A DNA stretch of 64,000 nt from Sphingomonas sp. SUN039. GTDB lineage: Bacteria; Pseudomonadota; Alphaproteobacteria; Sphingomonadales; Sphingomonadaceae. A program made the position numbers and the translations under genes. Under the pieces are notes generated by a model. That model saw only the letters and a program-made list of their open reading frames with translations, ran no database searches and was not told the DNA's origin. The DNA lies in NCBI RefSeq assembly GCF_024758725.1, contig NZ_CP096972.1:292001-356000 (forward strand), in the 5' to 3' direction. Shown here piece by piece: positions 1 to 8,336 of this stretch; the stretch's first letter is position 1, and each line of letters starts with the position of its first letter.

Positions 1-35
1 AGGTCGAAGTTATTTTCCTTTGGGAAGTTCGCCAT
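1..35 (-). CDS. start of a further gene leaving the window (partial)
   Basis: An ATG read on the minus strand at bases 33-35 opens a frame that begins MANFPKENNFDL and runs off the left edge. It lies 26 bases downstream of the hisF-like stop and in the same direction, so it would be the next gene of the wbpG-hisH-hisF operon. Only eleven codons are visible, so no family can be assigned. In comparable loci this position often holds a flippase or glycosyltransferase, but that is a guess. Confidence 0.3.
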   Translation of the reverse strand, partial: MANFPKENNFD

Positions 36-61
36 GCTGACTGTCCGACCTGTCCGAACGG

Positions 62-805
62 TCAATCGGGACGTGCGTAGCTGATCAAGACGGCCTTGTA
101 CTGCCCCTTGAAAACGAACAGGCTTCCCGCCGCGGCGCCGGCGGTGCCTATCCTGTCGAGCAGCGCGCGCATGTCGGCAGGACTCCCGGCGCCACCGAGG
201 ATCGTCAACGGGCCGCTAATGGCGTTGCGGATGCGCTGTGCCAGATCGAGATCGTACCCGCTCATCGTGCCGTCACGATCAACCGAATTGACCACGACTT
301 CGCCCGCGCCAAGCCGTTCGGCTTCGGCTGCGAAATCGACGGGGTCCAGCTTCGTGCGGCGCGAAGCGTTGTGCGTGACAACTGCATTCGACCTCAACAA
401 TCCGCCCTTCTGAACGTCGATGACGACCGCGACGCTTTGCCGACCAATTGCGTCGGCCATTTCGGCGATCAGCGCCGGACGCGCCACGGCAGCCGCGCTG
501 ATGGCAACCTTTTCCACACCAAGGGAGACGATTTTGGCAGCCTGCTGGGCAGAAGTGACTCCCCCTCCATAACATAACGGCATCCGGCATTCGTCGGCCA
601 AGTTCTTGATCATGCCATAGTCGGGTTCGCGGCCCTCGACGGTTGCGTCGATATCGAACACCGCAAGCTCGTCGACCTGCTTTTCGTTGAAGATCCGGAC
701 AGCATTTATCGGGTCGCCGACATATTTTGAGTCGGTGAACTTAACAGTCTTCACCAGTCCCTTTTTATGCACGAGCAGACAAGGAATTATCCGGGAGCGC
801 AGCAT
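62..805 (-). CDS. hisF2: HisF-like subunit of sugar amidotransferase (WbuZ/HisF2 type)
   Basis: A 247-residue (beta/alpha)8 protein of the HisF family, starting MLRSRIIPCLLV. It keeps HisF landmarks such as FDIDAT, CYGGGV, VVNSVDRDGTMSGYD and GGAGS. The context is not histidine biosynthesis: it lies 3 bases after a hisH-like gene, which overlaps a wbpG-like gene. In Pseudomonas O-antigen loci the same trio (WbpG, HisH2, HisF2) turns an N-acetyl group of a diamino uronic acid into an acetamidino group, with HisH/HisF supplying ammonia. I infer the same cytosolic role here. The divergence from histidine HisF (for example MLRSRIIPCLLVHKKGLVKT at the N-terminus, typical of the WbuZ group) supports this. 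Confidence 0.87.
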   Translation of the reverse strand: MLRSRIIPCLLVHKKGLVKTVKFTDSKYVGDPINAVRIFNEKQVDELAVFDIDATVEGREPDYGMIKNLADECRMPLCYGGGVTSAQQAAKIVSLGVEKVAISAAAVARPALIAEMADAIGRQSVAVVIDVQKGGLLRSNAVVTHNASRRTKLDPVDFAAEAERLGAGEVVVNSVDRDGTMSGYDLDLAQRIRNAISGPLTILGGAGSPADMRALLDRIGTAGAAAGSLFVFKGQYKAVLISYARPD

Positions 806-808
806 AAT

Positions 809-1423
809 CTATAGGGCCAGGAAATTGCCGATGAGCCGGACACCATTGTCATGGCTCTTTTCGGGATGGAACTGAACGCCGAGCACACGGCCCCGCCCGA
901 TGACCGAGTGGAATGCTTTGCCATGTGTCGAAGTGGCGATGACGTCGTTGTCGGTGTCGCAGGCGTAACGATAGCCGTGTAGAAAGTAGAAACCCTGTGC
1001 GGCATCCAGCCCTTCCAGCAAGCGATGCGGGCGCACGGTTTCCAGAGTGTTCCAGCCCATGTGGGGAATGCGGGGTTTTTCGGCGATGTCTTCGTCGCGA
1101 AACCGCCGGACGTGTCCAGGTATCAGTCCTAAACCGCTTCTGGAGCCTTCGTCGCTGCCGTTCGCCAGAACGTGCATGCCCACGCAGATGCCCAGGCACC
1201 ACACGTCGGGGTGTTCGAGCCGTGCCGTCAACGCCCCTGCCAAGCCTGAAGAAACAAACGCCTCCATCGTCCGGTCGAACGCGCCGACACCTGGAAGCAG
1301 GATATGCCGGGCGTCGGCGAGGTCGGCGGGGCCAGTTGCTACGCGCGTCTCCACGTTCGACAGCTTGGCGAGCCGAACGATCGCTGAAATATTTCCCGAT
1401 CCATAGTCGAGAATCGTGATCAT
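809..1423 (-). CDS. hisH2: HisH-like glutamine amidotransferase subunit
   Basis: A 204-residue class I glutamine amidotransferase. The nucleophile is in CLGICVGMH and the His-Glu pair in QFHPEKSH, so glutaminase activity should be intact. The start MITILDYGSGN is preferred over an upstream codon because it overlaps the stop of the wbpG-like gene in an ATGA (1420-1423), showing translational coupling. It should release ammonia from glutamine and pass it through the HisF-like partner to the WbpG-like enzyme. The alternative, a true histidine-pathway HisH, is unlikely because no other his gene is nearby. Confidence 0.88.
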   Translation of the reverse strand: MITILDYGSGNISAIVRLAKLSNVETRVATGPADLADARHILLPGVGAFDRTMEAFVSSGLAGALTARLEHPDVWCLGICVGMHVLANGSDEGSRSGLGLIPGHVRRFRDEDIAEKPRIPHMGWNTLETVRPHRLLEGLDAAQGFYFLHGYRYACDTDNDVIATSTHGKAFHSVIGRGRVLGVQFHPEKSHDNGVRLIGNFLAL

Positions 1424-2553
1424 CGCTTGATTGATCGCTCGACGCCGAGGAGCCTGAGCGCCTTGGCACCGAGGTTGAACATCCACTCGTTCGATTTGTA
1501 ATCGCGATGGCTTTTGAGTGGCATGTCGCGATACCCGATGAGCTCGTCGGTCGTGATGCCGAGCTTTGTCGCAATAAAGTCGAGCTCGTGCGGAATTTCT
1601 TCCACCGGAATCGCAGGCCTCGACAGCGCGTCGAGAGCGGCCTCGCGGGTCATCTGTCCGGTAAGGATCAGGCTGGAAAACTGGATTTTACGGGTATCGT
1701 AGCCAAAACGGGCAGGCAGCCAATAGCCCTCGTAAAATCGCGTGAACCGTGACTCGAAATGCTTCTGTGGATAAGGTGTCCAGCCATATTCGCGTGACAT
1801 CAGTTCTTGGGCGTCGGCCTTGATATACGGTCCCAGGTTCAAGGGCTTGATGACCGAAATTCGTCGGATATATCGCAAATACAGCTTGTGATACAAAATG
1901 CTGCTGATCGGGTAGTCCTTGAGCGGCACAGTTCCGAATTTTTTCTGAATGTCCTTTAGCTGCGCCATATCCGTACCGTAATAAATCCAGTTCAGTGGAT
2001 TTCGCACACATTCCGTTGAATAGTTCGTACCGTTCAGAATATATTTGATGTTGTGCTTAGCGGCGAACTTATAAAGGGTCGCAATGAACGCCATATCCTG
2101 CGGGATATCGATATGCGGAACGCCGGACTTGAAAAATGCAAGCTGGAAGTCCTTCATTTCTTCCCAGTTGATGACTTCGGTATACAGATCGAGGCCGAGC
2201 TTTTCGACAACGCACTCGATGTTGTGGACCGCGACCTGCGTATTCCAACCACCATCGACATGAAAGACCAACGGACGCAGCTTCATTTTCGTCGCTGCGA
2301 TATGCAACATGTACGAGCTGTCGAAGCCGCCGCTCATGCCGAGAATGCAGTCGAACTCGCGGTCCTTGCCGTCGGCGCGGATTTTTTCGGCGATCGCCAT
2401 CAGCTCGGCTTCGCCCCGCTCGTCGGTATGCCAGTTCGGCGCGACGTGATCGCGGAAATTATGACAATGGTCGCAGACACCGTCCGCATCGAAACTGATG
2501 TTCTCGTCGGTCGTATCCATCACGCAGTTCGAGCAGACTTGATACGCAGTCAT
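1420..2553 (-). CDS. wbpG: N-acetyl sugar amidotransferase, WbpG/WbuX family
   Basis: A 377-residue PP-loop ATPase. The ATP-binding motif SGGFDSS is near residue 74. Paired cysteines CSNCVMDT near the N-terminus and CDHC further on look like a zinc site, as in this family. It is expected to activate the acetamido oxygen of a UDP-2,3-diacetamido uronic acid with ATP and replace it with ammonia from HisH/HisF, giving an acetamidino sugar in the cytoplasm. A good ribosome site (AAGGGAAT) precedes the start. First gene of a minus-strand operon wbpG-hisH-hisF. By eye the coding sequence is more AT-rich than the housekeeping genes of this window, which may mean it was acquired. Confidence 0.9.
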   Translation of the reverse strand: MTAYQVCSNCVMDTTDENISFDADGVCDHCHNFRDHVAPNWHTDERGEAELMAIAEKIRADGKDREFDCILGMSGGFDSSYMLHIAATKMKLRPLVFHVDGGWNTQVAVHNIECVVEKLGLDLYTEVINWEEMKDFQLAFFKSGVPHIDIPQDMAFIATLYKFAAKHNIKYILNGTNYSTECVRNPLNWIYYGTDMAQLKDIQKKFGTVPLKDYPISSILYHKLYLRYIRRISVIKPLNLGPYIKADAQELMSREYGWTPYPQKHFESRFTRFYEGYWLPARFGYDTRKIQFSSLILTGQMTREAALDALSRPAIPVEEIPHELDFIATKLGITTDELIGYRDMPLKSHRDYKSNEWMFNLGAKALRLLGVERSIKR

Positions 2554-2804
2554 TCGGATTCCCTTGGTGTAGGCGATGGCGTTGCCGACCCGCAGAATGC
2601 GGCCTTGGCGAAGAAGGTTGGCGAAGGAGGATAGTGACGCTGGTCCCCGAAACGGCAGTGCGAGCGAATCCCATCAGAACAGTGCGCGATGGAGCGGTTG
2701 TGGCCGCCGTCATTCGTAAAGTCCCTTTAATCTCGCGCTCAAAGCTGTAAAGCCCCCGCGTCGCCGTGTGGCGGCAATCAGCAAATGGGAAGAAGACAAC
2801 CGAT
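2554..2804. promoter_or_regulatory. divergent intergenic region between wbpG and wbpA
   Basis: About 250 bases between the minus-strand amidotransferase operon and the plus-strand dehydrogenase operon. It must contain promoters for both. I can point to the two ribosome sites (AAGGGAAT for wbpG and GGGAAGAAG for wbpA) but to no convincing -35/-10 pair or operator. Confidence 0.45.
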
Positions 2805-4073
2805 ATGGATTGCGTCGGCATACTGGGCTTGGGCTACGTCGGCATCCCGTTGGCGCTGCGTGTCGCCGAAACAGGGGCGCGGGTTATCGGTTTCGATGTG
2901 GATCTCGATCGTGTCGCGCAACTGAACCAAGGGCAAAGCCCACTGAAGCATGTAGGACACGGCGAAATCGAAAAAATGCGCGCGTCGGGTTTCGAGGCGA
3001 CCTCCGATTTCTCGAGAGCCGCCGATTGCGACGCGCTCATCATTTGTGTGCCAACGCCGCTCAGCAAGGCGCGCGAACCCGACCTGCGTTTCGTCGAGGG
3101 CACCATGCAGATGGTCGCACCGTACCTGCGCGCCGGACAGCTGCTATCGCTCGAAAGCACGACCTGGCCCGGCACGACCGAGGAAATCCTGCGTCCTTAT
3201 GTGGAGCGCGCGGGCCTGACTCCCGGCAAGGATTTTGCACTGGTGTATTCGCCCGAGCGCGAAGATCCGGGCAATCCCGACTTCACGACCCGCACGATTC
3301 CCAAGGTCGTCGGGGGATCGACGCCCTCGTGTCTGGCTCAGGGTGTCGCGCTCTACTCGCGCTTCATCGACCGCGTCATTCCCGTGAGTTCGACGCAGGC
3401 CGCCGAGATGGTGAAGCTGCTTGAAAATATCCATCGGTCCGTGAACATCGGCCTAGTCAACGAGTTGAAAATCGTTGCCGACCGGATGGGCCTAGATATT
3501 TTCGAGATCATCGACGCGGCGAAGACCAAGCCGTTCGGCTTTACGGCCTATTATCCGGGCCCCGGCATCGGCGGGCACTGTATTCCGGTCGATCCATTTT
3601 ACCTGACATGGAAGGCGCGCGAATACGGTGTCGATACGCGGTTCATCGAGCTAGCCGGCGAGGTCAACGCTGCCATGCCGCAATATGTCGTCGACAAGAT
3701 CGTCTATGGACTGAACACGCACAAAAAGGCGCTCAGCGATGCGCGAATCCTGATTCTGGGCATCGCGTACAAGCCGAACGTCGACGACATGCGCGAAAGT
3801 CCGTCGGTGTTCGTCATGGAAATTCTTCGCAAATGGGGTGCCGACCTCAGCTACCACGACCCTTATGTCCCGCTATTCCCAAAGATGCGCGAACACAAGT
3901 TCGACCTGGCTTCGGTTGATTGCACACCCGAGTCTGTCGCCGGTTACGATGCGGTGGTGCTGCTCACCGATCACAGCGATTTCGACTATGCCATGATCAA
4001 ACAGCATGCGCAGCTGCTGATCGACGCGCGGGGCCGCTATCGCGAAACTGCCGACCACATCGTCAAGGCTTGA
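2805..4073 (+). CDS. wbpA: UDP-N-acetyl-D-glucosamine 6-dehydrogenase, WbpA type
   Basis: A 422-residue nucleotide-sugar dehydrogenase. It has an N-terminal Rossmann motif [11 protein letters not shown], the substrate signature [10 protein letters not shown] that is typical of WbpA enzymes, and the catalytic cysteine in [11 protein letters not shown]. It should oxidise UDP-GlcNAc to UDP-GlcNAcA with two NAD+. The start at MDCVGILG is chosen over one 13 codons upstream because GGGAAGAAG sits just ahead and the Rossmann strand begins at once. First gene of a run wbpA, wbpB, acyltransferase, wbpE with gaps of 2-5 bases, which defines a diamino-uronate pathway. Confidence 0.88.
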   Translation: MDCVGILGLGYVGIPLALRVAETGARVIGFDVDLDRVAQLNQGQSPLKHVGHGEIEKMRASGFEATSDFSRAADCDALIICVPTPLSKAREPDLRFVEGTMQMVAPYLRAGQLLSLESTTWPGTTEEILRPYVERAGLTPGKDFALVYSPEREDPGNPDFTTRTIPKVVGGSTPSCLAQGVALYSRFIDRVIPVSSTQAAEMVKLLENIHRSVNIGLVNELKIVADRMGLDIFEIIDAAKTKPFGFTAYYPGPGIGGHCIPVDPFYLTWKAREYGVDTRFIELAGEVNAAMPQYVVDKIVYGLNTHKKALSDARILILGIAYKPNVDDMRESPSVFVMEILRKWGADLSYHDPYVPLFPKMREHKFDLASVDCTPESVAGYDAVVLLTDHSDFDYAMIKQHAQLLIDARGRYRETADHIVKA

Positions 4074-4078
4074 TCGAC

Positions 4079-5050
4079 ATGGCCAAAATCGCTCAGGTCG
4101 GCTGCGGCTATTGGGGCAAGAACCTGTGCCGCAACTTCGCCGAACTCGGTTTGCTCGGTGCCGTGGTCGATGGTGATCCCGAGACCGCAGCAAAAATGGC
4201 GGCGACCTATGGCGTGCCCGTCCTGACCTTTGACGAGGTGCTGGCGGACCCGGAGATCGGCGGAATCTGTCTGGCAACCCCCGCGCCGACCCATGCGTCG
4301 CTTGCGCTGCGGGCTATCGCGGCTGGAAAAGGAGTCATGATCGAAAAGCCCCTCGCGCTGACCAGCGACGACGGCGCGGCGGTGGTCGACGCGGCCCGCC
4401 AAGCGAATGTCCCGCTGATGGTCGGGCATCTGCTTCAGTATCACCCCGTGTTCGTCGCGCTCCGCGAACTCGTCCGCGGCGGCGAACTGGGTGCCCTGCG
4501 CTATGTGTATTCGAACCGGATGAGCCTCGGCAAATTCAGGATCGAAGAGAACGTCCTGTGGTCATTTGCGCCGCACGACATTTCGATGCTCCTGGCGCTG
4601 ACGGACAGCCCCGTCGCCACCGTAGCCGCACAAGGTGCGGCAATTGTGACACCGGGCATCGCCGATTGGTGCACCGTCCAACTGGCGTTCGAGAACGGCT
4701 TGCGCGGACATGTCCAGGTGTCATGGCTGCATCCGTTCAAGGAACACCGACTAGTCGTCGTCGGTGATCGCGCAATGGCCGTCTTCGACGACAGCGAACC
4801 GGACTGGGACCGCAAGCTGAGCCTGTACGATCACGGGATCGACCGCACAGGCAGTGCGCCGGTGCCGGTCAAGGCCGACGCCCGTTATGTCCGGGTTGAG
4901 CGCGGGGAACCGTTGCGGACCGAATGTGCCCATTTCGGCGCGTGTGTCGCAAACGGAACGACGCCGCAGACCGACGGGGTCGAGGCGCTCGCGGTCTTGC
5001 GCGTACTCGAGCAGGCCGAGGCGCAATTGGCGCGGTCGCTGGCGCGCTAG
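4079..5050 (+). CDS. wbpB: Gfo/Idh/MocA oxidoreductase, WbpB-like 3-dehydrogenase
   Basis: A 323-residue Gfo/Idh/MocA protein. It begins MAKIAQVGCGYWGKN, a GxGxxG-like NAD site, and carries the EKPLAL catalytic lysine motif near residue 92, followed by the GHLLQYHP and APHDIS blocks. By analogy with WbpB it oxidises the C3 hydroxyl of UDP-GlcNAcA to a 3-keto sugar that the neighbouring aminotransferase can aminate. It starts 5 bases after wbpA. A longer frame open upstream overlaps wbpA and is not used. The exact substrate is inferred from the gene set, not from the protein alone. Confidence 0.82.
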   Translation: MAKIAQVGCGYWGKNLCRNFAELGLLGAVVDGDPETAAKMAATYGVPVLTFDEVLADPEIGGICLATPAPTHASLALRAIAAGKGVMIEKPLALTSDDGAAVVDAARQANVPLMVGHLLQYHPVFVALRELVRGGELGALRYVYSNRMSLGKFRIEENVLWSFAPHDISMLLALTDSPVATVAAQGAAIVTPGIADWCTVQLAFENGLRGHVQVSWLHPFKEHRLVVVGDRAMAVFDDSEPDWDRKLSLYDHGIDRTGSAPVPVKADARYVRVERGEPLRTECAHFGACVANGTTPQTDGVEALAVLRVLEQAEAQLARSLAR

Positions 5051-5053
5051 GCA

Positions 5054-5965
5054 ATGTTTTCGGGCGCTACGATCAAGCTTTCCGAGCTGGCGGTGGGGCT
5101 ACCGATGGATGTCGTGCGCGATTGCGACATAGCCTATGTCGCGAAAATCCCGTCGCGGCTCGATGCCCGGCTGGTGTTTGCGACCAAAGCGGCGCATGTC
5201 GACGAAATGCTGGGGTGTCCGGGCATTGCGGGCGCGCTTGTTCCCGCTGTCATTGCCGAGCTGATACCGGCTGGGCTCGGCCTTGCCGTTTCTGCCCGCC
5301 CCTTGGCGGTCGCGATGGACCTCCACGACAAGCTGGCAGGGCTGACGGACCTCCAGTGGCGGTCGTTCGCGACCGAGATCCATCCCTCTGCCGATGTTCA
5401 TCCGACCGCGATTATTACCGCGCGCGACATCAGGATCGGTGCCGGAACGCGGATCGGCCCCAATGTTTGCATCGAACCCCGCACGTTGGTTGGGGAGAAC
5501 TGCACGATTGGTGCTCATTGCGTCATTGGCGCAGGCGGCTTCGACGCGCGGCCGGCGACCCAGCCCCGGCGGCTCATCAGCGCCTCTGGCGGGGTCCGGA
5601 TTGCCGACAATGTCACGGTCGCAGCCGGGACGACGATCGACCGCGCAAGCTTTGGCGGCTTTACGGACATCGGTGCCGAAACGCTGATCGACAAGCAGGT
5701 GTATATTGCACACGACTGCGTGATCGGGACGGGCGTGACGATCACGTCGGGCACGCGCATCATGGGCCGTGCGACCGTCGCTGACGGGTGCTATTTCGGG
5801 CCGGGCGCGGTTGTCGCCAACGGGCTGAGCATCGGCGCCGCTGCCTATGTCACCATGGGCGCGATCGTCACCCGCGACGTCGCCGCAGGCGAAAAAGTCA
5901 GCGGCAATTTTGCCGTGCCGCATGCGCGCTGGCTCGACTTCATCAAATCACTGGTTCGGGGATAA
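5054..5965 (+). CDS. LpxD-like left-handed beta-helix N-acyltransferase
   Basis: A 303-residue protein with an N-terminal domain of about 110 residues followed by hexapeptide repeats (for example ADVHPTAIITARDIRIGAG). This is the architecture of LpxD, which adds an acyl chain from acyl-ACP to a UDP-amino sugar. The likely catalytic His220 is in IAHDCVIG, aligned with the LpxD HNVxIG block. The gene sits where wbpD (a plain acetyltransferase of about 190 residues) would be, between wbpB and wbpE. It therefore probably acylates the 3-amino group of the UDP-sugar. Whether the donor is acetyl-CoA or an acyl-ACP is open. A second true lpxD for lipid A is unlikely because no lpx or fab genes are nearby. 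Confidence 0.75.
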   Translation: MFSGATIKLSELAVGLPMDVVRDCDIAYVAKIPSRLDARLVFATKAAHVDEMLGCPGIAGALVPAVIAELIPAGLGLAVSARPLAVAMDLHDKLAGLTDLQWRSFATEIHPSADVHPTAIITARDIRIGAGTRIGPNVCIEPRTLVGENCTIGAHCVIGAGGFDARPATQPRRLISASGGVRIADNVTVAAGTTIDRASFGGFTDIGAETLIDKQVYIAHDCVIGTGVTITSGTRIMGRATVADGCYFGPGAVVANGLSIGAAAYVTMGAIVTRDVAAGEKVSGNFAVPHARWLDFIKSLVRG

Positions 5966-5967
5966 TC

Positions 5968-7092
5968 ATGGAATTTATCGATCTTGGCGCACAACAGCGC
6001 CGTATCCGCGACCGGCTCGACGCGCGTCTCGCCGCGGTTCTCGACGCCGGCAAGTACATCATGGGGCCCGAGGTGGCCGAATTCGAACGCGAGCTGGCCA
6101 GTTTCTGCGGCGCCCGCCATGCGCTCGGGTGCGCCAATGGCACCGATGCGCTGCAACTTGCGCTGATGGCCTTGGGCGCGAAGGCGGGCGACGCGGTGTT
6201 CTGCCCCTCGTTCACTTTCGCCTCGACCGCAGAGATCGTGCCGATGACCGGTGCGACCCCGGTCTTTGTCGATGTGACGCCGGCGAGCTTCAACATGGAC
6301 GCCGAAAGCCTGAAGCGTGCCATCGTCTATGCGCGCAGTCTGGGTCTGCGTCCCGCCGGGGTTATTCCGGTCGATCTGTTCGGGTTGCCCGCAGACTATG
6401 ACGCCATCTCGGATATAGCGCGCGAGAGCGGGATGTGGATCGTGGCAGACAGCGCCCAGGGGTTCGGCGCGACCTATCGCGGCCGGATTACGGGTTCGAT
6501 CGGCGATATTGCCACGACCTCGTTTTTTCCAGCCAAGCCGCTTGGCTGTTACGGCGATGGCGGAGCGGTGTTTACGGGCAACGACGAATTGCGCGCCCTT
6601 ATGGAATCCTACCGGGTTCACGGGAAGGGCAGCCACAAATACGATAACGAACGCATCGGCATAAATTCGCGTCTCGACACGCTCCAAGCCGCGATCCTGC
6701 TCGAAAAGCTGGCGATTTACGCCGACGAGATCGATGCCCGTCAACGGGTCGCCGCACGCTATACCACCGCGTTGCACAATGTGATCCAGACGCCCGAAGT
6801 GCCGGACGATTGCCGTTCGGTCTGGGCGCAATACACGCTGACATGTTCGGCCGGGCAGGACCGTGCGGCGGTTCTGGCCTCGCTTTCGGCAGCTTCGGTT
6901 CCAACGGCGGTCTATTATCCGCGCCCGCTCCACCAGCAGACCGCGTACCGGGACTTTCCGTGCGATCCCCAGGGGCTGGCGCACAGCGAGACGCTTGCGC
7001 TCAACGTCTTCAGCCTGCCGATGCACCCCTATCTGAGCGAGAGCGATCAGGACCGAGTCATCGATGCCGTCCGGGCCGCTGTTACCGTCTGA
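5968..7092 (+). CDS. wbpE: DegT/DnrJ/EryC1 aminotransferase, WbpE-like
   Basis: A 374-residue PLP-dependent sugar aminotransferase beginning MEFIDLGAQQRRIRD. The PLP lysine is in FFPAKPLGCYGDGG, with the family blocks GCANGTDALQLAL and GINSRLDTLQAAIL. It is expected to aminate the 3-keto UDP-uronic acid made by WbpA and WbpB, using glutamate. It begins 2 bases after the LpxD-like gene, so the order is oxidise C6, oxidise C3, acylate, aminate. Its stop overlaps the convergent glycosyltransferase by 11 bases. Confidence 0.87.
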   Translation: MEFIDLGAQQRRIRDRLDARLAAVLDAGKYIMGPEVAEFERELASFCGARHALGCANGTDALQLALMALGAKAGDAVFCPSFTFASTAEIVPMTGATPVFVDVTPASFNMDAESLKRAIVYARSLGLRPAGVIPVDLFGLPADYDAISDIARESGMWIVADSAQGFGATYRGRITGSIGDIATTSFFPAKPLGCYGDGGAVFTGNDELRALMESYRVHGKGSHKYDNERIGINSRLDTLQAAILLEKLAIYADEIDARQRVAARYTTALHNVIQTPEVPDDCRSVWAQYTLTCSAGQDRAAVLASLSAASVPTAVYYPRPLHQQTAYRDFPCDPQGLAHSETLALNVFSLPMHPYLSESDQDRVIDAVRAAVTV

Positions 7093-8317
7093 GCCCAGCA
7101 GCCTGTTCGAGGGTCGCAACGAACCGTGCCGCGAGGAGGGCACGGTCGAACTCCCGGGCACCAAGTGCTGCGCTGGCAGTCTTGCGCGCGACAAGCGTGC
7201 CCCGGTCCTTTTCGGCGAGCAGCGCCTGTAGCGCATCGGCAAAGCTTTCCGGGTCGCGCGGCTTGACCGCGATGCCGGCCCCCGACTGGCTGACGAGGTC
7301 GGCGACCCACCCTGGGTAGTTTGTCAAAATAGGTAAACCGGCGGCGAGATAATCGAAAAATTTGTTCGGCGATGTGCCCTCATAAAAGGCAGGAACATCG
7401 GCCAGTATCTGCATGCCGATATCGCTGCATTTCATAAGGCCCGGCAGGGCGCGCTTGGGCATCGGTTCGGCAAAACGGACGATATTCCACAGATTTTCGG
7501 CGGCAGTCCGCGCCACCAACGATGCCTTGTCCTTGCCGTCGCCGACCAGCAACAGCTTTACCCGCCGCTCGCCCCGCGCTTTGAGAACTGCGGCAGCATC
7601 GAGCACGGCGTCGAGACCGTTTGCCGGGCCGTGCGTCCCGGTGAATACCGCCAGCAGATCATCGGCGGCGATACCGTCGGAACGGACAGCGGCCGCGCCA
7701 TCGCTGAACATCTGGATATCGCAGCCATTGGGGATGAGCGTAATTCGCTCAGGCGGCACGCCAAGGCGGGCGATCCCGCGTACAATTCCCGGCGCGAGGC
7801 CGATAAGGTGGCTGGCCGAGCGGTAGCCCACCCATTCAAGCGCGCCGAGCATCGCCAGTGTCACGGGATTACGGATGACACCCATCTCACGCGGAATTTC
7901 TGGCCACAGGTCGCGCACCTCGAAGACAAATCTGCGACCTCTCAGCCACCGCGCCGCGATACCGGGAAGCGCGGCAGTCAGCGGCGTGGTCGTGGCGAAT
8001 ACCAGGTCGGCTCGCCTTGTCACCGCGATCTGCATAGCCCGTGCGGCAAAGCGCAAGAACGCGATCGAGCGTTTGAGCAGCCCGTCGTTATTGGCGTAGG
8101 GGAGTTCGAGCTCGACGATATGGATGCCTTCGACATCGCCTTCGCGACGCCCCCGGCGAAACGGGCCGGTGAGACCGGTTCGCCCCTGCGCCGCCGATCC
8201 GCAGACCATGGTGACGTCGTGTCCCGCTGCAACGAGTGCCTTGGCCATTTCGTACGAGCGGGTCCCCCATGACCCGTCTGGGGTGGTGAAATGCTGATGA
8301 AAGTAGAGCAACTTCAT
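7082..8317 (-). CDS. family 4 glycosyltransferase, WbuB-like
   Basis: A 411-residue GT-B enzyme. The N-terminus MKLLYFHQHFTTPDGSWGTR is typical of WbuB-type transferases that add amino-deoxy sugars to lipid-linked oligosaccharides. The C-terminal donor-binding half contains AVFTGTHGPANGLD and EGTSPNKFFDYLAAGLP, the latter holding a glutamate typical of retaining GT4 enzymes. It probably transfers one of the amino uronic acids made by this locus, at the inner membrane face. The acceptor and donor cannot be read from sequence. Last gene of the minus-strand run wecB-wecC-wbuB. Confidence 0.82.
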   Translation of the reverse strand: MKLLYFHQHFTTPDGSWGTRSYEMAKALVAAGHDVTMVCGSAAQGRTGLTGPFRRGRREGDVEGIHIVELELPYANNDGLLKRSIAFLRFAARAMQIAVTRRADLVFATTTPLTAALPGIAARWLRGRRFVFEVRDLWPEIPREMGVIRNPVTLAMLGALEWVGYRSASHLIGLAPGIVRGIARLGVPPERITLIPNGCDIQMFSDGAAAVRSDGIAADDLLAVFTGTHGPANGLDAVLDAAAVLKARGERRVKLLLVGDGKDKASLVARTAAENLWNIVRFAEPMPKRALPGLMKCSDIGMQILADVPAFYEGTSPNKFFDYLAAGLPILTNYPGWVADLVSQSGAGIAVKPRDPESFADALQALLAEKDRGTLVARKTASAALGAREFDRALLAARFVATLEQAAGLRR

Positions 8318-8336
8318 AGCGGCGCGGCGATTTTGC

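Noticed and set aside
62-1423. hisH and hisF as part of histidine biosynthesis
   Set aside because: They are coupled to a wbpG-like amidotransferase and lie in a polysaccharide locus with no other his genes.
5845-7242. Long minus-strand frame opposite the wbpE-like gene
   Set aside because: It is antisense to a clear aminotransferase, rich in Arg/Gly/His as expected for a GC-rich shadow frame, and shows no family motif.
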